DNA of 64,000 nucleotides. It comes from Inonotus obliquus (Eukaryota; Basidiomycota; Agaricomycetes; Hymenochaetales; Hymenochaetaceae). Below, in pieces: positions 1 through 10,566 of this stretch. Where the stretch lies: the NCBI GenBank assembly GCA_032164295.1, contig JAJHTX010000003.1, positions 2,480,001 to 2,544,000 of the forward strand, written 5' to 3'. The notes beneath the pieces were generated by a model that ran no database searches, was not told the origin of the DNA, and was given only the letters and a program-made list of their open reading frames with translations. Position numbers and translations under genes: made by a program. Each line of letters begins with the position of its first letter. Position 1 is the first letter of the stretch.

Positions 1-106
1 AGGTGTGACCAAACCACGCACGCACGCCAAGGGCCAATCAAACCCGTGTCTGTCCAGAAAGCAAGGTATGAACCATAGACGGTATGTACAGCCAGTAACA
101 AGAAAA

Positions 107-1852
107 TCACAATCCTTTACCACCTTTCTTCTCCGTATACGACTTGAGTTTCTGATATTCCCTATTAAGCTTTGCCTCCTTTGACACTTTCTTTTTCTCC
201 CCTCCTGCACCACCACTACCTCCCAAACTGCTGCCACCATCAACTCCATCTCCACCACGTTTTTGCTTCAGTTTCTCTTTTCGGGATTTACGCTTCTGTT
301 CTGCCTCGAGGGCGGAATCGGCTGCCAGGATGTCCCGGATGGAGGGTATAGACGAGGATGCTAGTGGGGCAAGGCGGGCTATAGGTTCTGGTTCGTATTT
401 GTGTTCTGGGTATGAGTCTGCTTCGTCCTCGGGTTCGGCTGATCGAGGTGACGTATGCCTGGCGTCGTCCATTTCTGCATGTGCTGGACTTTTCTTTTCT
501 TTGCCTTTGACATCTAGTTGAGGAGGATGTTTGTCTTCATCATCTTCTATCCATTTTCGTTTCGCTCGAGACTCGGGAGGTATGTCTTCTTCCTGAGACA
601 CCTCGTCCTTCGGGGATTGAGCCGGTCTGTCGTCGTGTTGTATACGAGGGCTATCATCCCCACTCAAATCATCGTCGGCATCATCGTCGCCTAGGTTGAT
701 ACCTTCATAGTCTCCGGCATCGGCGAAGATGTCGAAGTCTTCATTTAGAGGTTCTGGTTCCGTTTCTGGTTCCCGCTCTGGTTCTGGTTTTCGGTTCGAT
801 ACTCGTACAGAATCAGAGTGCTGGTTCACGTCTTTTGTGATACTTGTCCCCACTTCCTTCGTTCCCTCATCTCTTGCGCGAGAAGCACTCTGACCCGCCT
901 TGTCCTCTTCGACTTTCCGTTTTTTCTTCTTCTTCATAGCCTCCTTCCCTTCTTTAGCCTTGGAGCTCGAGCTACCAATTGGTTTAAACCCAATAGGTTT
1001 AAACTTCCCGTCTCGCTTCGCTTCATCAAGACTCTTATCTATACCTGGCCCTACAACCCCATTTGAGTCGCTTTTTGACCGTTTGCTTTTCAATTCTCGA
1101 ATAATGTCTTCCCTTGTCCGCTTCTGCGAGGAAGATTGTTCTACTGGAGGCGGAGAGCCTGAAGCCACACCCAGGAAAGCCTCCTCGAGTTCTTCATCGT
1201 CATGTGCAGAAGAACTTGCAGCTATCCGGGCTTTTGCCTGTTCGAGGAGTGCGAAATCGAGTCCTTTCACAAGGACTGTGTGCTCAGAGTCTCCACCGAG
1301 GTACTTTCGATGTTCTTCAACCTTAAATTAGAATAACACATGTTATAGACGTGCGCATTTTTTTCACAGAACACAGTGCGCTCACAATCTTCTTGTCTTC
1401 ATTTGCGTGTTGCTTTTCAAATGTCTCGAGGACAGATTCAACCTGAACAAACGCGTTAGATAATATTCACCAGGACACACAGTAACTTGCATACCTCTGC
1501 GAAGTCCCCTGCAGCACCGGCACGGCGTTCTGTAGCGCGATCGCGATAACCGGCACCCGTTTGCTTCTTGACTTTCCTTGGCTTGAAGGCAGGCTGAGAG
1601 GCACTCGTTGATTTACTAATTACCTAGTGAGCTCAGACTCTTGCTGTAACCCACCACAGAACGCAGAGACATACTTTTGGTCATCCTTTGCTTTGGGAGG
1701 CAACAATGATCCCCTCGTTGGCAGTTGGTGTTGTGTACCGTTATTTTTTGGAGTAGACAACAGCTTCCGGAAAGCGTCCTAAGCAGACAAACCAATACGG
1801 ATTCAGACGAATAGATTGACCGAGAATGTTGTCAAGGCCTCACCTGGTCCAT
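107..1852 (-). CDS. RED: RED/IK-like spliceosomal protein
   Basis: Homologue of RED (human IK), a component of the activated spliceosome B complex that acts in the nucleus in pre-mRNA splicing. Five exons read as 1852-1844, 1778-1675, 1615-1495, 1442-1386 and 1321-107, all with GT-AG introns and consistent phase, giving about 501 residues against about 557 in human. Recognition rests on the N-terminal RED signature: YRDRATERR in exon 3, then KYLGGDSEHTVLVKGLDFAL across the exon 4/5 region. The remainder is highly charged and disordered, with a poly-Lys KKKKKRK stretch that could be a nuclear localisation signal and acidic D/E runs; the Arg-Glu/Arg-Asp repeats of animal RED are weak here. The short first exon (three codons, M-D-Q) was chosen because the only other in-frame ATG is internal. 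It is divergent from the KAR9-like gene, with about 400 bp between the start codons. Family assignment is firm; the first intron is the least certain part. Confidence 0.85.
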
Positions 1853-2252
1853 GCTTTACGACGACAAAAGGATTTTGAGACTACGTTGTTTGTCAAGTAG
1901 GGAGTAGCGGATAAAATGACAAATAAAGGGAATTGTTTGTGCGCTGAGAGTGGAGGTGAAAGTCAAGTTCCGCATATCAGAGCAAATTAGCCGCGACTAG
2001 CGTCCTTGGGTGCTCACTTCGCACATACTCATAACCCACACCCCCTCTTTCCTCCCCACCCGCCATCTCTCACTATCACTTCAAACAACGAGCGCGTTCC
2101 CAAGGCCGTCGGACGTGCACTGTGCACGAGCTCGGCGTGCGTCAGAGTCTCGATCTCCGCGTGGCTTCTCAAGAAACACGCGTTCGGTCATATCGTCACT
2201 TCATCCCCTCATACAAGGCACATCAACCCTTGCGACCCGTTCATTGTGAAGA
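1853..2252. promoter_or_regulatory. Divergent promoter, RED / KAR9-like
   Basis: About 400 bp between two divergent start codons. It must hold both promoters and 5' UTRs. C/T-rich tracts lie near 2030-2075 on the plus strand. I see no canonical TATA box on either strand and no credible extra gene; the open frames across it are overlaps with the KAR9-like leader. Confidence 0.5.
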
Positions 2253-5200
2253 ATGGTTTCTCTCAAGTTATCTTTGTCGCGGACAACGAGCAGAGAGTCG
2301 TCAGTGTCGAAGGTGGATCTCGGTGAACTTGAGAGACCTCCGTCATCGTCATCATCCACTGCTCACAACTCCGTCGCGTCATCATCCAATAGCTCAGTCG
2401 TTCATTCAGACGCCGGTGCGTCCTCTTCTCAGACTAGATAAACGCGTTTTCTTACTTGATGGATGTTCAGAGGATCTCACCATCAATGTGAAGAAGTCTC
2501 TCGACAATGGCAGCATTAAAGGAAAACAGCGTAGCATCGAGTACGTATCATCAGTTCACGCCAAGGCTACGAATGACACGTTAAGCTTTATCCACTCTTC
2601 AGCGATCTGCGCCTCCTCGCCATTTCTACGAATATGACAGAACTGTCTTATAGTATATCTGACATTCAGACGCGTATATTCGGTAAGATTGCATTCCAGC
2701 GTACGTGGTCTTTGACTTAGTGCGAACGCATCTCAGAAATCCAGGAACTTCGTCACCAAACCCAATCATCGCAAGATCCACAGAGCTCTTCCTCGGGCGT
2801 CATAGACCATGCATTAATGTCTCTGGACGAACGGTTGGAAGCGGTCAACAGGGGCATGAAAGCCGTCTCAGACGCCATGGAGCCGTTGTTATCCCAAACC
2901 CCTAAACAGGACGAAGATCCAAATGGCGAACGCGCTATTTTGCTTCGGAAACATCAAGCATTGATATCAGACTGGGAGTCTGTGCAAGACGAGACGGACG
3001 TGCTTCGTGAAGAACTAAAGGAAGATAAATGGTTAACTGTCTTCCGTACGGTGAGCGAACAGGCAGATGGTATGATGTCCAGCTTGGAGAAGGCGATACA
3101 GCGTTGCCAGGTGTGTCTAAATATAACACATGGGAGGGAACCCACTCTAACAACCAATAGGAATTCATTTGGCGAGTCCGCAAGAGGGTACCTACCGAGG
3201 ACGCTACTGTCTTGGCCCAAGCAAGTCCATCTTCGCGAGATGCTGCTCCCCTTAACTATGACACATTTTGTTCACTGCAAGATTCCTACGAGGCGAAGAA
3301 GAAGTAAGTCGTCTTTATGCGTCTCCAGTTGTCTCCTAATTATTTTGCTTTCCTAGACACTATATGCCCGCGACTTCTAAGGTTCTGTCTATCATTGACA
3401 AGGGCGTTCAGGATCGCGTAACAAAGAACGGCGAATGCTTACGGCGACATGCGGAATCAACGCAGAGGTGGAAGAACCTCAAGGATCGCATACAACGCAC
3501 AGACGCAGAGATGGAAATGACACGCAAAATCCTGTTGATGCAGGGAACCGAACCAGACGAATTCGGTTCGCTATCTGAACAAGCATCAAGATCATCGCAT
3601 CAGAGTAATGGTCATCTTGCTACACCCCAACCTCCGGAACACTCTCGACGAATCAGCGGCTCACTCGAATCTTTGTCCAATTCGATCTCTCCTTTTCGCA
3701 AATTGGCAAAGAAGCTGGGTGGTAGAGTTAGCGGACGGGCTACTCCTATCAAACAGAACGAGCCTGTAAAGCCGCCCTTGTCTGATCCCTTGCCGACAGC
3801 TCGTAAACGGTCTTCGATGTTTCCTCTACAAGGAAAGTCCGCCGTCACACCAGAGCGACCAACACACAAGCACACTCAAAGTATGATGGCATCAGAGCCG
3901 CCGAGCTCGCAGCGTGCTTTACAGGACGAGACGGTGAAGTGCAAACCACCTCCATGGAATAGCTCAACGAGAATTGAAAATGAAGATCCGGCGAAGCTTA
4001 AGCAGACGTTGGGAAAGAGAACATCTATCGCGAATTTGCGTTCTGTCTCGAGTAATTATCCACCTGTGCCACCTATTCCAGCCAGTGCGCCTGTGACTCC
4101 TAACCCTCCAAGATGTCAGTCTCGTAGTTCATTTGCGTCTTCTAGACCATGGTCGCCGATCACGGCGTCCAACGGTTCGACAACGCGTTCCTCGATCAGC
4201 CGACCTCCATCACGTTCTGAGTCTCGATCTGGTTTTTATACTGGCCTGCGAGCTCGTCCAAAGACTCCTAGTCATATTCCAATCCCTGCGTATTGGAAAG
4301 GTTCCTCTGCTTCCTCGGATGGTAGTTGTGAAGATAGATCTCCACCAGATTCCTCAATCATGCAACGTCTCTCACCAACACGATCCACGTCAACTACCAG
4401 CGGTGTCTCCCCTTACGAACGAGCGAAGACACCTATGGGTACACACATCCCATACCCTCGTCCACCCAGTAGATCAATGATACCCGTTCCTAAGTTACAA
4501 TTACAATCCGCCTCAAGACCAACTTCAGCTATGTCAGATTATTTCGATAGGCCTGATACGTCCATGTCCTTCCGATCTTCAGCGTTTAGAGCACAAACAC
4601 CTGAAGCTACATTACGAGGGCGTGTTAGGCAACTTCCTTATTACCATGATAATATGTCGAGTGCTACTCCACCTCCGATGAGTAATGGTGGAAGGAGGAT
4701 GAGCCGGGCACCACCTTCGAGCTTTCGGAGGGAGAGTTCTGTCGCACCTCCGATTCAGTCCAGACCAGGCTCACGTTCAGGCGCTTACACTCCTAGTTTT
4801 GAGTCGAGGTCTATGCATACGTATATTCCTGCTAATCCGCGAGATCCACTTGATGCAGAGGTTGCTGCTGTTTCGAATGAGTAAGTCTTTCCATCATCTG
4901 ACATGCCTCTTCCGTTTTTTGTTCGCTAACATCCTCGTGTAATTTGTTGTAGCATACCACACGGTCTATTTATAGAACGTATCGATCCTCCTTTGAAAGT
5001 CACTCCAAAGTATAACGAAGAGATCAGAGCCCAATATGCGTTCTCGAATCACCTTGCGAGGAAGGTTGTTACTTGTCGTTTGCAAACTATGAGTCGACCG
5101 GGAGCGAAGGCGACGAGGAAGATGGTGATGTGTAGAGTTGGTGGAGGTGAGTTCTTTGTCACTTTACCTCTGATGGCTGGTGATGATGAATCGAGGACTG

Positions 5201-5275
5201 ACAATCTTGCGTGTTACCGGAATAGGCTGGCAGGAACTTTCGGCTTATCTCGTTAGTCGACAAGCTGGTAACTAG
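2253..5275 (+). CDS. KAR9/GAS2-domain microtubule plus-end protein
   Basis: Eight exons (2253-2415, 2471-2540, 2603-2682, 2737-3110, 3161-3303, 3357-4880, 4953-5146, 5226-5275) splice in frame to about 865 residues. The N-terminal third is helical (DLRLLAISTNMTELSYSISD; ALMSLDERLEAVNRGMKAV; EFIWRVRKRV), as in the KAR9 family, whose members link EB1/Bim1 on microtubule tips to myosin V during spindle orientation. A Ser/Pro/Arg-rich linker follows with two SxIP-type EB1-binding motifs: SHIP at 4270-4281 and SMIP at 4474-4485. The C-terminus is a GAS2-related (GAR) microtubule-binding domain: YNEEIRAQYAFSNHLARKVV, then RVGGGW completed only by the last splice (5146/5226), then the terminal ELSAYLVSR. 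Without that last intron the ORF would end in unrelated residues, which supports the splice. Likely a cytoplasmic +TIP; the KAR9 label is inferred from architecture, while the GAR domain is seen directly. Confidence 0.8.
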
Positions 5276-6602
5276 CGGCGATCGACATTCAGCAGTCAAC
5301 GTTAGTGAGTGACAACGATACCAGTGTAGATACTTGGCTATTCGATACTTCCTTCCATACCCCTCTTTTATACTCTCACTTCGACAACCTTCATGCGTGC
5401 TCTCTCACTCAGTCAGATGCGAATTAGGGAAGGATCGGATCGGACTCGGATTTTTTTTTTCTTGTTACGACTTCCTTTCATTCGAATCTTTTGCGATACG
5501 TTGTTCTTCCATTTCATCCAACATACTGTCCCTCTCCCCTTCCCTCCTCCCATCGTACCCTCCAAGTAAGCCACCAGCTATCCAATGCAATAATCGAAAT
5601 TCAGTTTACAATACCACAATACCACAATGCAACATACACTACTATCAACCCACCTCCCTCCAAGTGTCTCCCTCCCTTTCTCTTTCTCGTCGTCGATTTT
5701 GTTATGTGCCTGCTACTACTTAGTTGTGTTGTCGTGTTAACGTTTAATTGAAACTTCCTGTCTCTTACTGGGTTTTATCTTTTCTTCATTCCTCGTTCCT
5801 ACATTCCTACATTCTTCCGTTATACTATTACATGCAACCTACATCCTACAAGTCTTCCATCCTACGTCTTAAACTCGACGTTTTTCAATCTCCCACCCCT
5901 CTTAAAACTCAAACTATGCAATTTCATGCAACATCATACTTTACCCTCTATCCTTTACCCTCTATCCTTCGTCCTTCATTCATCCTTCAGTCGCCATCGC
6001 TCCCCTCCTACCCTCTCCTCCTGCCATCTGCTCCTTACTCCTTTAGTTTCTTTCTTCCAACTTTTCTCGTCGTTGTCAACAATCATTACATGCACACCGT
6101 ACATACATGCAGTCTTCAGTCTTCTTTTTCAGTATTTTCTTTTTCAGTATTTCCTTTTTCAGTATTCCAATATTTTCTTTTTCTTTTCTCATTTTTCTTT
6201 TGCGTTGTTGTCGAAATTGTCGAAATGCGATGCTTTAGCTGAGGTCTATTGTCTATGTCTATGTTTGAAGGATCGGGGATTGAGGATTGAGGATCGAACG
6301 CACAATAATAATGATACAAGTATCATTTCGATAGTCGATATCGGCATAAATACAACTGGAACTGGTTGATTCGGATTAAGGAAGTCAGGTAGCAAGGAAC
6401 CAGGGAACCAGGGAACTGTACCGATAGTACTAGTGACAACTCGACCTATTACTTTCAAGAAAGAAAAAGAAAGGAGTACTAGTGTCAGTAGTACGTAGCC
6501 ATAGCTCATAGCACAAAGTACTGTGAAAAAAGAAAAGAAAAGCTTCTGTAGAAAGGAAAGATAGAAAGGAAAGATAGAAAGATAGAAAATCTTATCTACT
6601 AT
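5276..6602. other. Convergent intergenic region, no gene seen
   Basis: This 1.3 kb holds the 3' ends of the KAR9-like and TRAPPC12 genes. It is strongly C/T-biased on the plus strand (5330-6250) with many CCTCC and TTCTT runs. The open frames here are Pro/Ser/Leu/Phe-rich artefacts of that bias and show no splice logic. Near 6520-6595 the bias flips to A/G (repeated GAAAGGAAAGATA). I see nothing that supports a coding or RNA gene. Confidence 0.5.
6116..6190. repeat. Pyrimidine-rich short tandem repeat
   Basis: Three to four imperfect units of about 15 bp built on TTTTTCAGTATTTTC, followed by a C/T tract. It lies in the convergent 3' region, with no coding potential. Confidence 0.7.
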
Positions 6603-9600
6603 CTAAACGTTCAACTTCAAACAAGCCGTCCTCAACCCATCTCCGCTCCATTTTGCTACTTCGATGAGTAAATCGCGTTTGTGAAGAGAGGTTAGACCTG
6701 CTCGGAGTTCGTACATCGTTGCTGAGGATCGATTTTCAATGAAGGTGAAAGTGTACGTGTTAGTGTAAGTGTAAGTGTTGGATAACGGAAAAGGAGGACG
6801 AGGACGAGGACGAGGGAGTGGGAACTGGACGCTGGACACTGGACTTACAGAGGTTAAAAAGAAAAGGTTCAGTCGTTGTTGTTAAAGAAGGAGAAGCTTG
6901 AAGAGTCGTTTCGAGTATTTCGATTCCCTAGCGTAACAAAGTCATAAATATCAATACCAATACCAATATCAATATCCGTATCGTAAAGACCGGTGAAAGT
7001 GAAAGTGAAAGTGATAGGCTAGTGAAAAGATAATCAAAAACGAAAACGAAAAGGTTAGTCGACTCACTTCTTTGATCCTCCCTTGTCCAAGAAGTGCTAC
7101 AGCATAATTATTCGCCGCCTACCCAATTTGAAGAAAAAATTCAATTCCGTTATCAATAGAACCGTAACATCAAAATATTCAATATCCAATAATAGTACTT
7201 ACCACAACATACCCTTCCCCAGGCCCACCTCCAACATTCCCTCCATCCCCTCCATCCCCGTCACCCCCATCACCCTCAACAAGCCTCCTAGCACTCTCAC
7301 AACACTCCACCCAATCACCCAACGCAGCATTCAGAACAACATCATTCATAATCTTCATACCAGGTTCGGTAATCGGGTTCGAGTCGACCTGTCTAAAGAG
7401 GTTTTGAGCGGCTTGAAGGTTACCGGCTTGGAGGTGGATTCGGGCTATGGCGCTTTGGAGCGCTGGAGATGGAGATGGTGAGGAAGGAGATGGATGGGAG
7501 AGTTGTTCGAGGAGGGTTGCTGCTGCTGTGTAATCCTATATACGAATAGAACAGGGAGTGTGTCAGTACGACGTAGACGAGTGAGCAAAAGCGAGACAAG
7601 ACTATATGAATATACAATACCTTCATCTCAACAAGCTGACTAGCAACAATCAACACCATCCTCGCCCCCCTCTCTTTCCACATCTCTTTTTCTCTCTCCC
7701 TCGTCTCCCCACCCTCCTTAACACGTACCTTCCCCACCTTCCTACTCATAACCCTACACCTCCTCAAGAGCTCACTAACATCATCCAAATACCCCAAATG
7801 ATCTCCAACCCAATACGAACAACGAGCTCTAAGAACTTCAAGTTCAAACGGTAAAACATTCTCGAAAATATATTGACGCGTATAGGGAGGTTCGATTGTT
7901 GATAACACGCTGAATAGGTTTTCGCATTCCGCTGAGGTTTGGTTGAAGAGACGGAGTCGGGCGAGAGAAGAGAGGCGAATATACCAAAGCTGATGTCGAT
8001 AGAATAAATACCAGAGAAAGAGTATGCTTCACGTTAGTACTGTGCATGTTCCATTGTTGCTTCACGTACATTCAGGATCAGCTCAACGTCCCTCGGATTA
8101 GCGACGACAATTCGGTCTCTCGCCATACGCGCAAGTGCGCGCCAGTTGTTAGTCATCTAAGTGATACAAAGCACATAACATTTCATCATCGAGTCGGAAA
8201 AAAACATTACAAAGAGAGAAAGAGAACAGAGAAATACAACAACAGCATTATTAATTTACGTTTCCAGTCCATAACTTAACAAAAAGAGACGTAATACACT
8301 CACGACAAGCGTGTGAAAATCGGTATGCTGCCACTCGCCACTGGTGTCTCGAGGTGGGCGGAGATGAGGTTCGGGAACGTGTTTGGTGAGCAACGTGCTC
8401 AGGGGATCAGTCTGGATGAATGAGGTAACGAGAGATACGCGAAGTTGAGAGACCAGGCCAGTAAGAGAGTGGATATGAAGCGGCCTTGGTGGTTAACCAC
8501 CATGTCAAAGAAACGACACCGCGTACGATTGTACGTACTTGGGGCACGGGTAGGAAGAGCGAGGTGACCGTTAAAGCAGGTGCATGAAGCTCCGGTGTTT
8601 CATCCTCCGATAAAGAGGATTTCGGTGAAGATGAATTTTCACTCGACTCCAGAGCAGACTTTGCAGGCGGTGGCGGAGGCATGATTTGGTTCTCCTGGAT
8701 GACGGGAGCTGAAGAAGCAGGGGAAGCTGCCTTGTCAGTGCTCTCAAGCTCTTTCGAGAGAGTAACACTCTGCGCGACCGGTGTGCCTGCATCGCTCCTC
8801 ACAGCAGGCGAGCCCTCCTGCCCCTTTTGTGACTCCGGCTCCGAGAGGGGATCCTCCGGGTCATCAACGAGGAAAGGGTTAATATCCGCGCTGTCGTTCT
8901 TCACCGGCTCCATCTTGACTTGAGTGACTACCTTGGTGTCAGAAGCGTCGCCAATAGCCTTGGCGTTATTGTCGTGAGCCGCGAGAGGAGCAGGTGGGTC
9001 GACAGTGGTGGAGGAAGAAGACAAGGAGATGGTCTCTGCGTTTTGGGACGGAACGATGACAACGGAATCGGCCGGCGAGGGTTCTATTGCCGATTCCGGA
9101 ACCGGAGCCGAAGCGTGAATATCCTCGGGAGTTGCCTCTTTTGGATCACGGGATGTCTTCTCAGCGTGACTTTCGATGATGTCCTCCTTCGGGTCAGTGA
9201 CGACAGCAGGGGTCGAGTGTTCATTGGAAGCATCCTCGACGCGTGTCTGTGTCTTCGGTTCTGGTTGTTGCTCCTCCAATGACGCTCCTACTTTCGGCTC
9301 ATCCTGCCTCACCGTCGCCTCATGCTCAGTCTTCACCTCACCCTCGCGCGTAACGCCGGCAGGCTCAACAGCCTGTTGCTCCTTCGTCTCCTCACCTTCA
9401 CGCCTCGTAATCTCCTTCCCATAATCCGTATCCACCGACCCTCGTTCCTCCACCTCCTTCACATTAGGCTCATGATGTTCAGCCTCTTGTTGACTACCCG
9501 TACTATGCACACTAACAGCAGAGGGACGACGTCCATGTGCGCTCCTCAAACTCGAGCGAGATGCGATGGATTTGAGCATACGAACGGGTTTGGAGAAGGA

Positions 9601-9792
9601 TGTCATTCGACGGCCTAGGCCTTTCAGTTTCTGTGGCGAGGTTTGTGTGGATGGTGTGGCATTGCCATTGTGAGGTAGTGAGTCGTGCTGCTGTTGCGTC
9701 ACAGAAGACGTTACGGACGTCTCGGGCGGACTAGGCGCAGCTTTGGGTGGACTACTCCCCCTCCTAGTGTTACGCCTGAATGGTAAATGCAT
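6603..9792 (-). CDS. TRAPPC12: TRAPP complex subunit 12 (TRAPPC12-like TPR protein)
   Basis: Homologue of TRAPPC12, a TPR subunit of the TRAPP tether that acts in ER-Golgi trafficking. Eight exons read 9792-8539, 8411-8304, 8156-8070, 7989-7621, 7535-7203, 7118-7068, 6927-6849 and 6721-6603, giving 799 residues. The first six introns are all phase 0 and the last is phase 1. The first 418 residues are low-complexity, acidic and Ser/Thr/Pro-rich. The conserved part follows: PVPQTDPLSTLLTK, NNWRALARMARDRIV, LWYIRLSSLARLRLFNQT, PPYTRQYIFENVLPFELEVL, DYTAAATLLEQL, NNYAVALLGQGRIKEGIEIL and the C-terminal NLSTMYELRAGL...TACLKLNV, which matches the end of animal TRAPPC12. Splicing across 6849/6721 is needed to form NLSTMYEL. 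The start is the only ATG at the head of the long exon. Compared with animal proteins, the N-terminal extension is compositional and poorly alignable by eye. Confidence 0.85.
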
Positions 9793-9925
9793 AACGTTTC
9801 AGTCGATGAGAGAGTTGTACTGTTCTATGAAAGTATATGCGCTAGACTGTGATCAGAGAAGCAGTGAGTGGTGAAACCTGAATGGGAGATTCGCCCGTAA
9901 AGTGAAGGGGAGAATGGGGAAGAGG

Positions 9926-9934
9926 CTTTATATA
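9926..9934 (-). promoter_or_regulatory. TATA box of TRAPPC12
   Basis: The minus strand reads TATATAAAG about 135 nt upstream of the TRAPPC12 ATG. The position and sequence fit a core promoter element. The remainder of 9793-10566, between TRAPPC12 and the ZW10 stop codon, shows no coding evidence. Confidence 0.5.
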
Positions 9935-10566
9935 GTGGAGAACCCGATATAAGAAAGATATTGAAATAGCGAGGGATTAGTACTGTGGCTGCCTCTTACT
10001 CGGCCTCCGCCTCGGAGTGAGGTTGTCTGTCTCCCGATGGATGTGATGTGCCAGCTTATCACGTGTTCACCACGCTTCTTCCTCCAACCCAAGTTCGTTC
10101 TGTCCCCCCATACATCAATATGAGAATAGATTAGATTGATATTGTATTGAGAACGAATTGACCCGCAATCATCCCTTGTCCCGTATCGTATCCTCGGGAA
10201 CGACCTCCACACTTCCTCGAATCAGTACCCGGACCCGATATCGTGACGAATCTCGCCGCATTCGAATACATTCGGGATCTTTGTTTCACTTTCCGATTCT
10301 CGATTTCCAGTGACAGCCCTGGTCGTCATACTCCATGTCCATCTCATGCTGTCACCGGGGATAATCATGACCGTCCATTCGTATCACCCTTCCGAATGGT
10401 ACCGATTACATTACTATCGAGGTATGTAGTCGTGAATGCATGGAGTCGTGAATGGTCATAGTAAATAGAACACTAGACAAAAAAGTGCAACATGCGAAAG
10501 AATGCGAACGAATGCATCACAACGAAGAATAGAACAAAGCCAGACTATGTATGCAGGGTATTTCAA

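Noticed and set aside
5334..6369. Several plus-strand ORFs of 80-160 codons
   Set aside because: They are Pro/Ser/Leu/Phe-rich in all three frames because the strand is pyrimidine-rich. There is no splice logic or recognisable motif.
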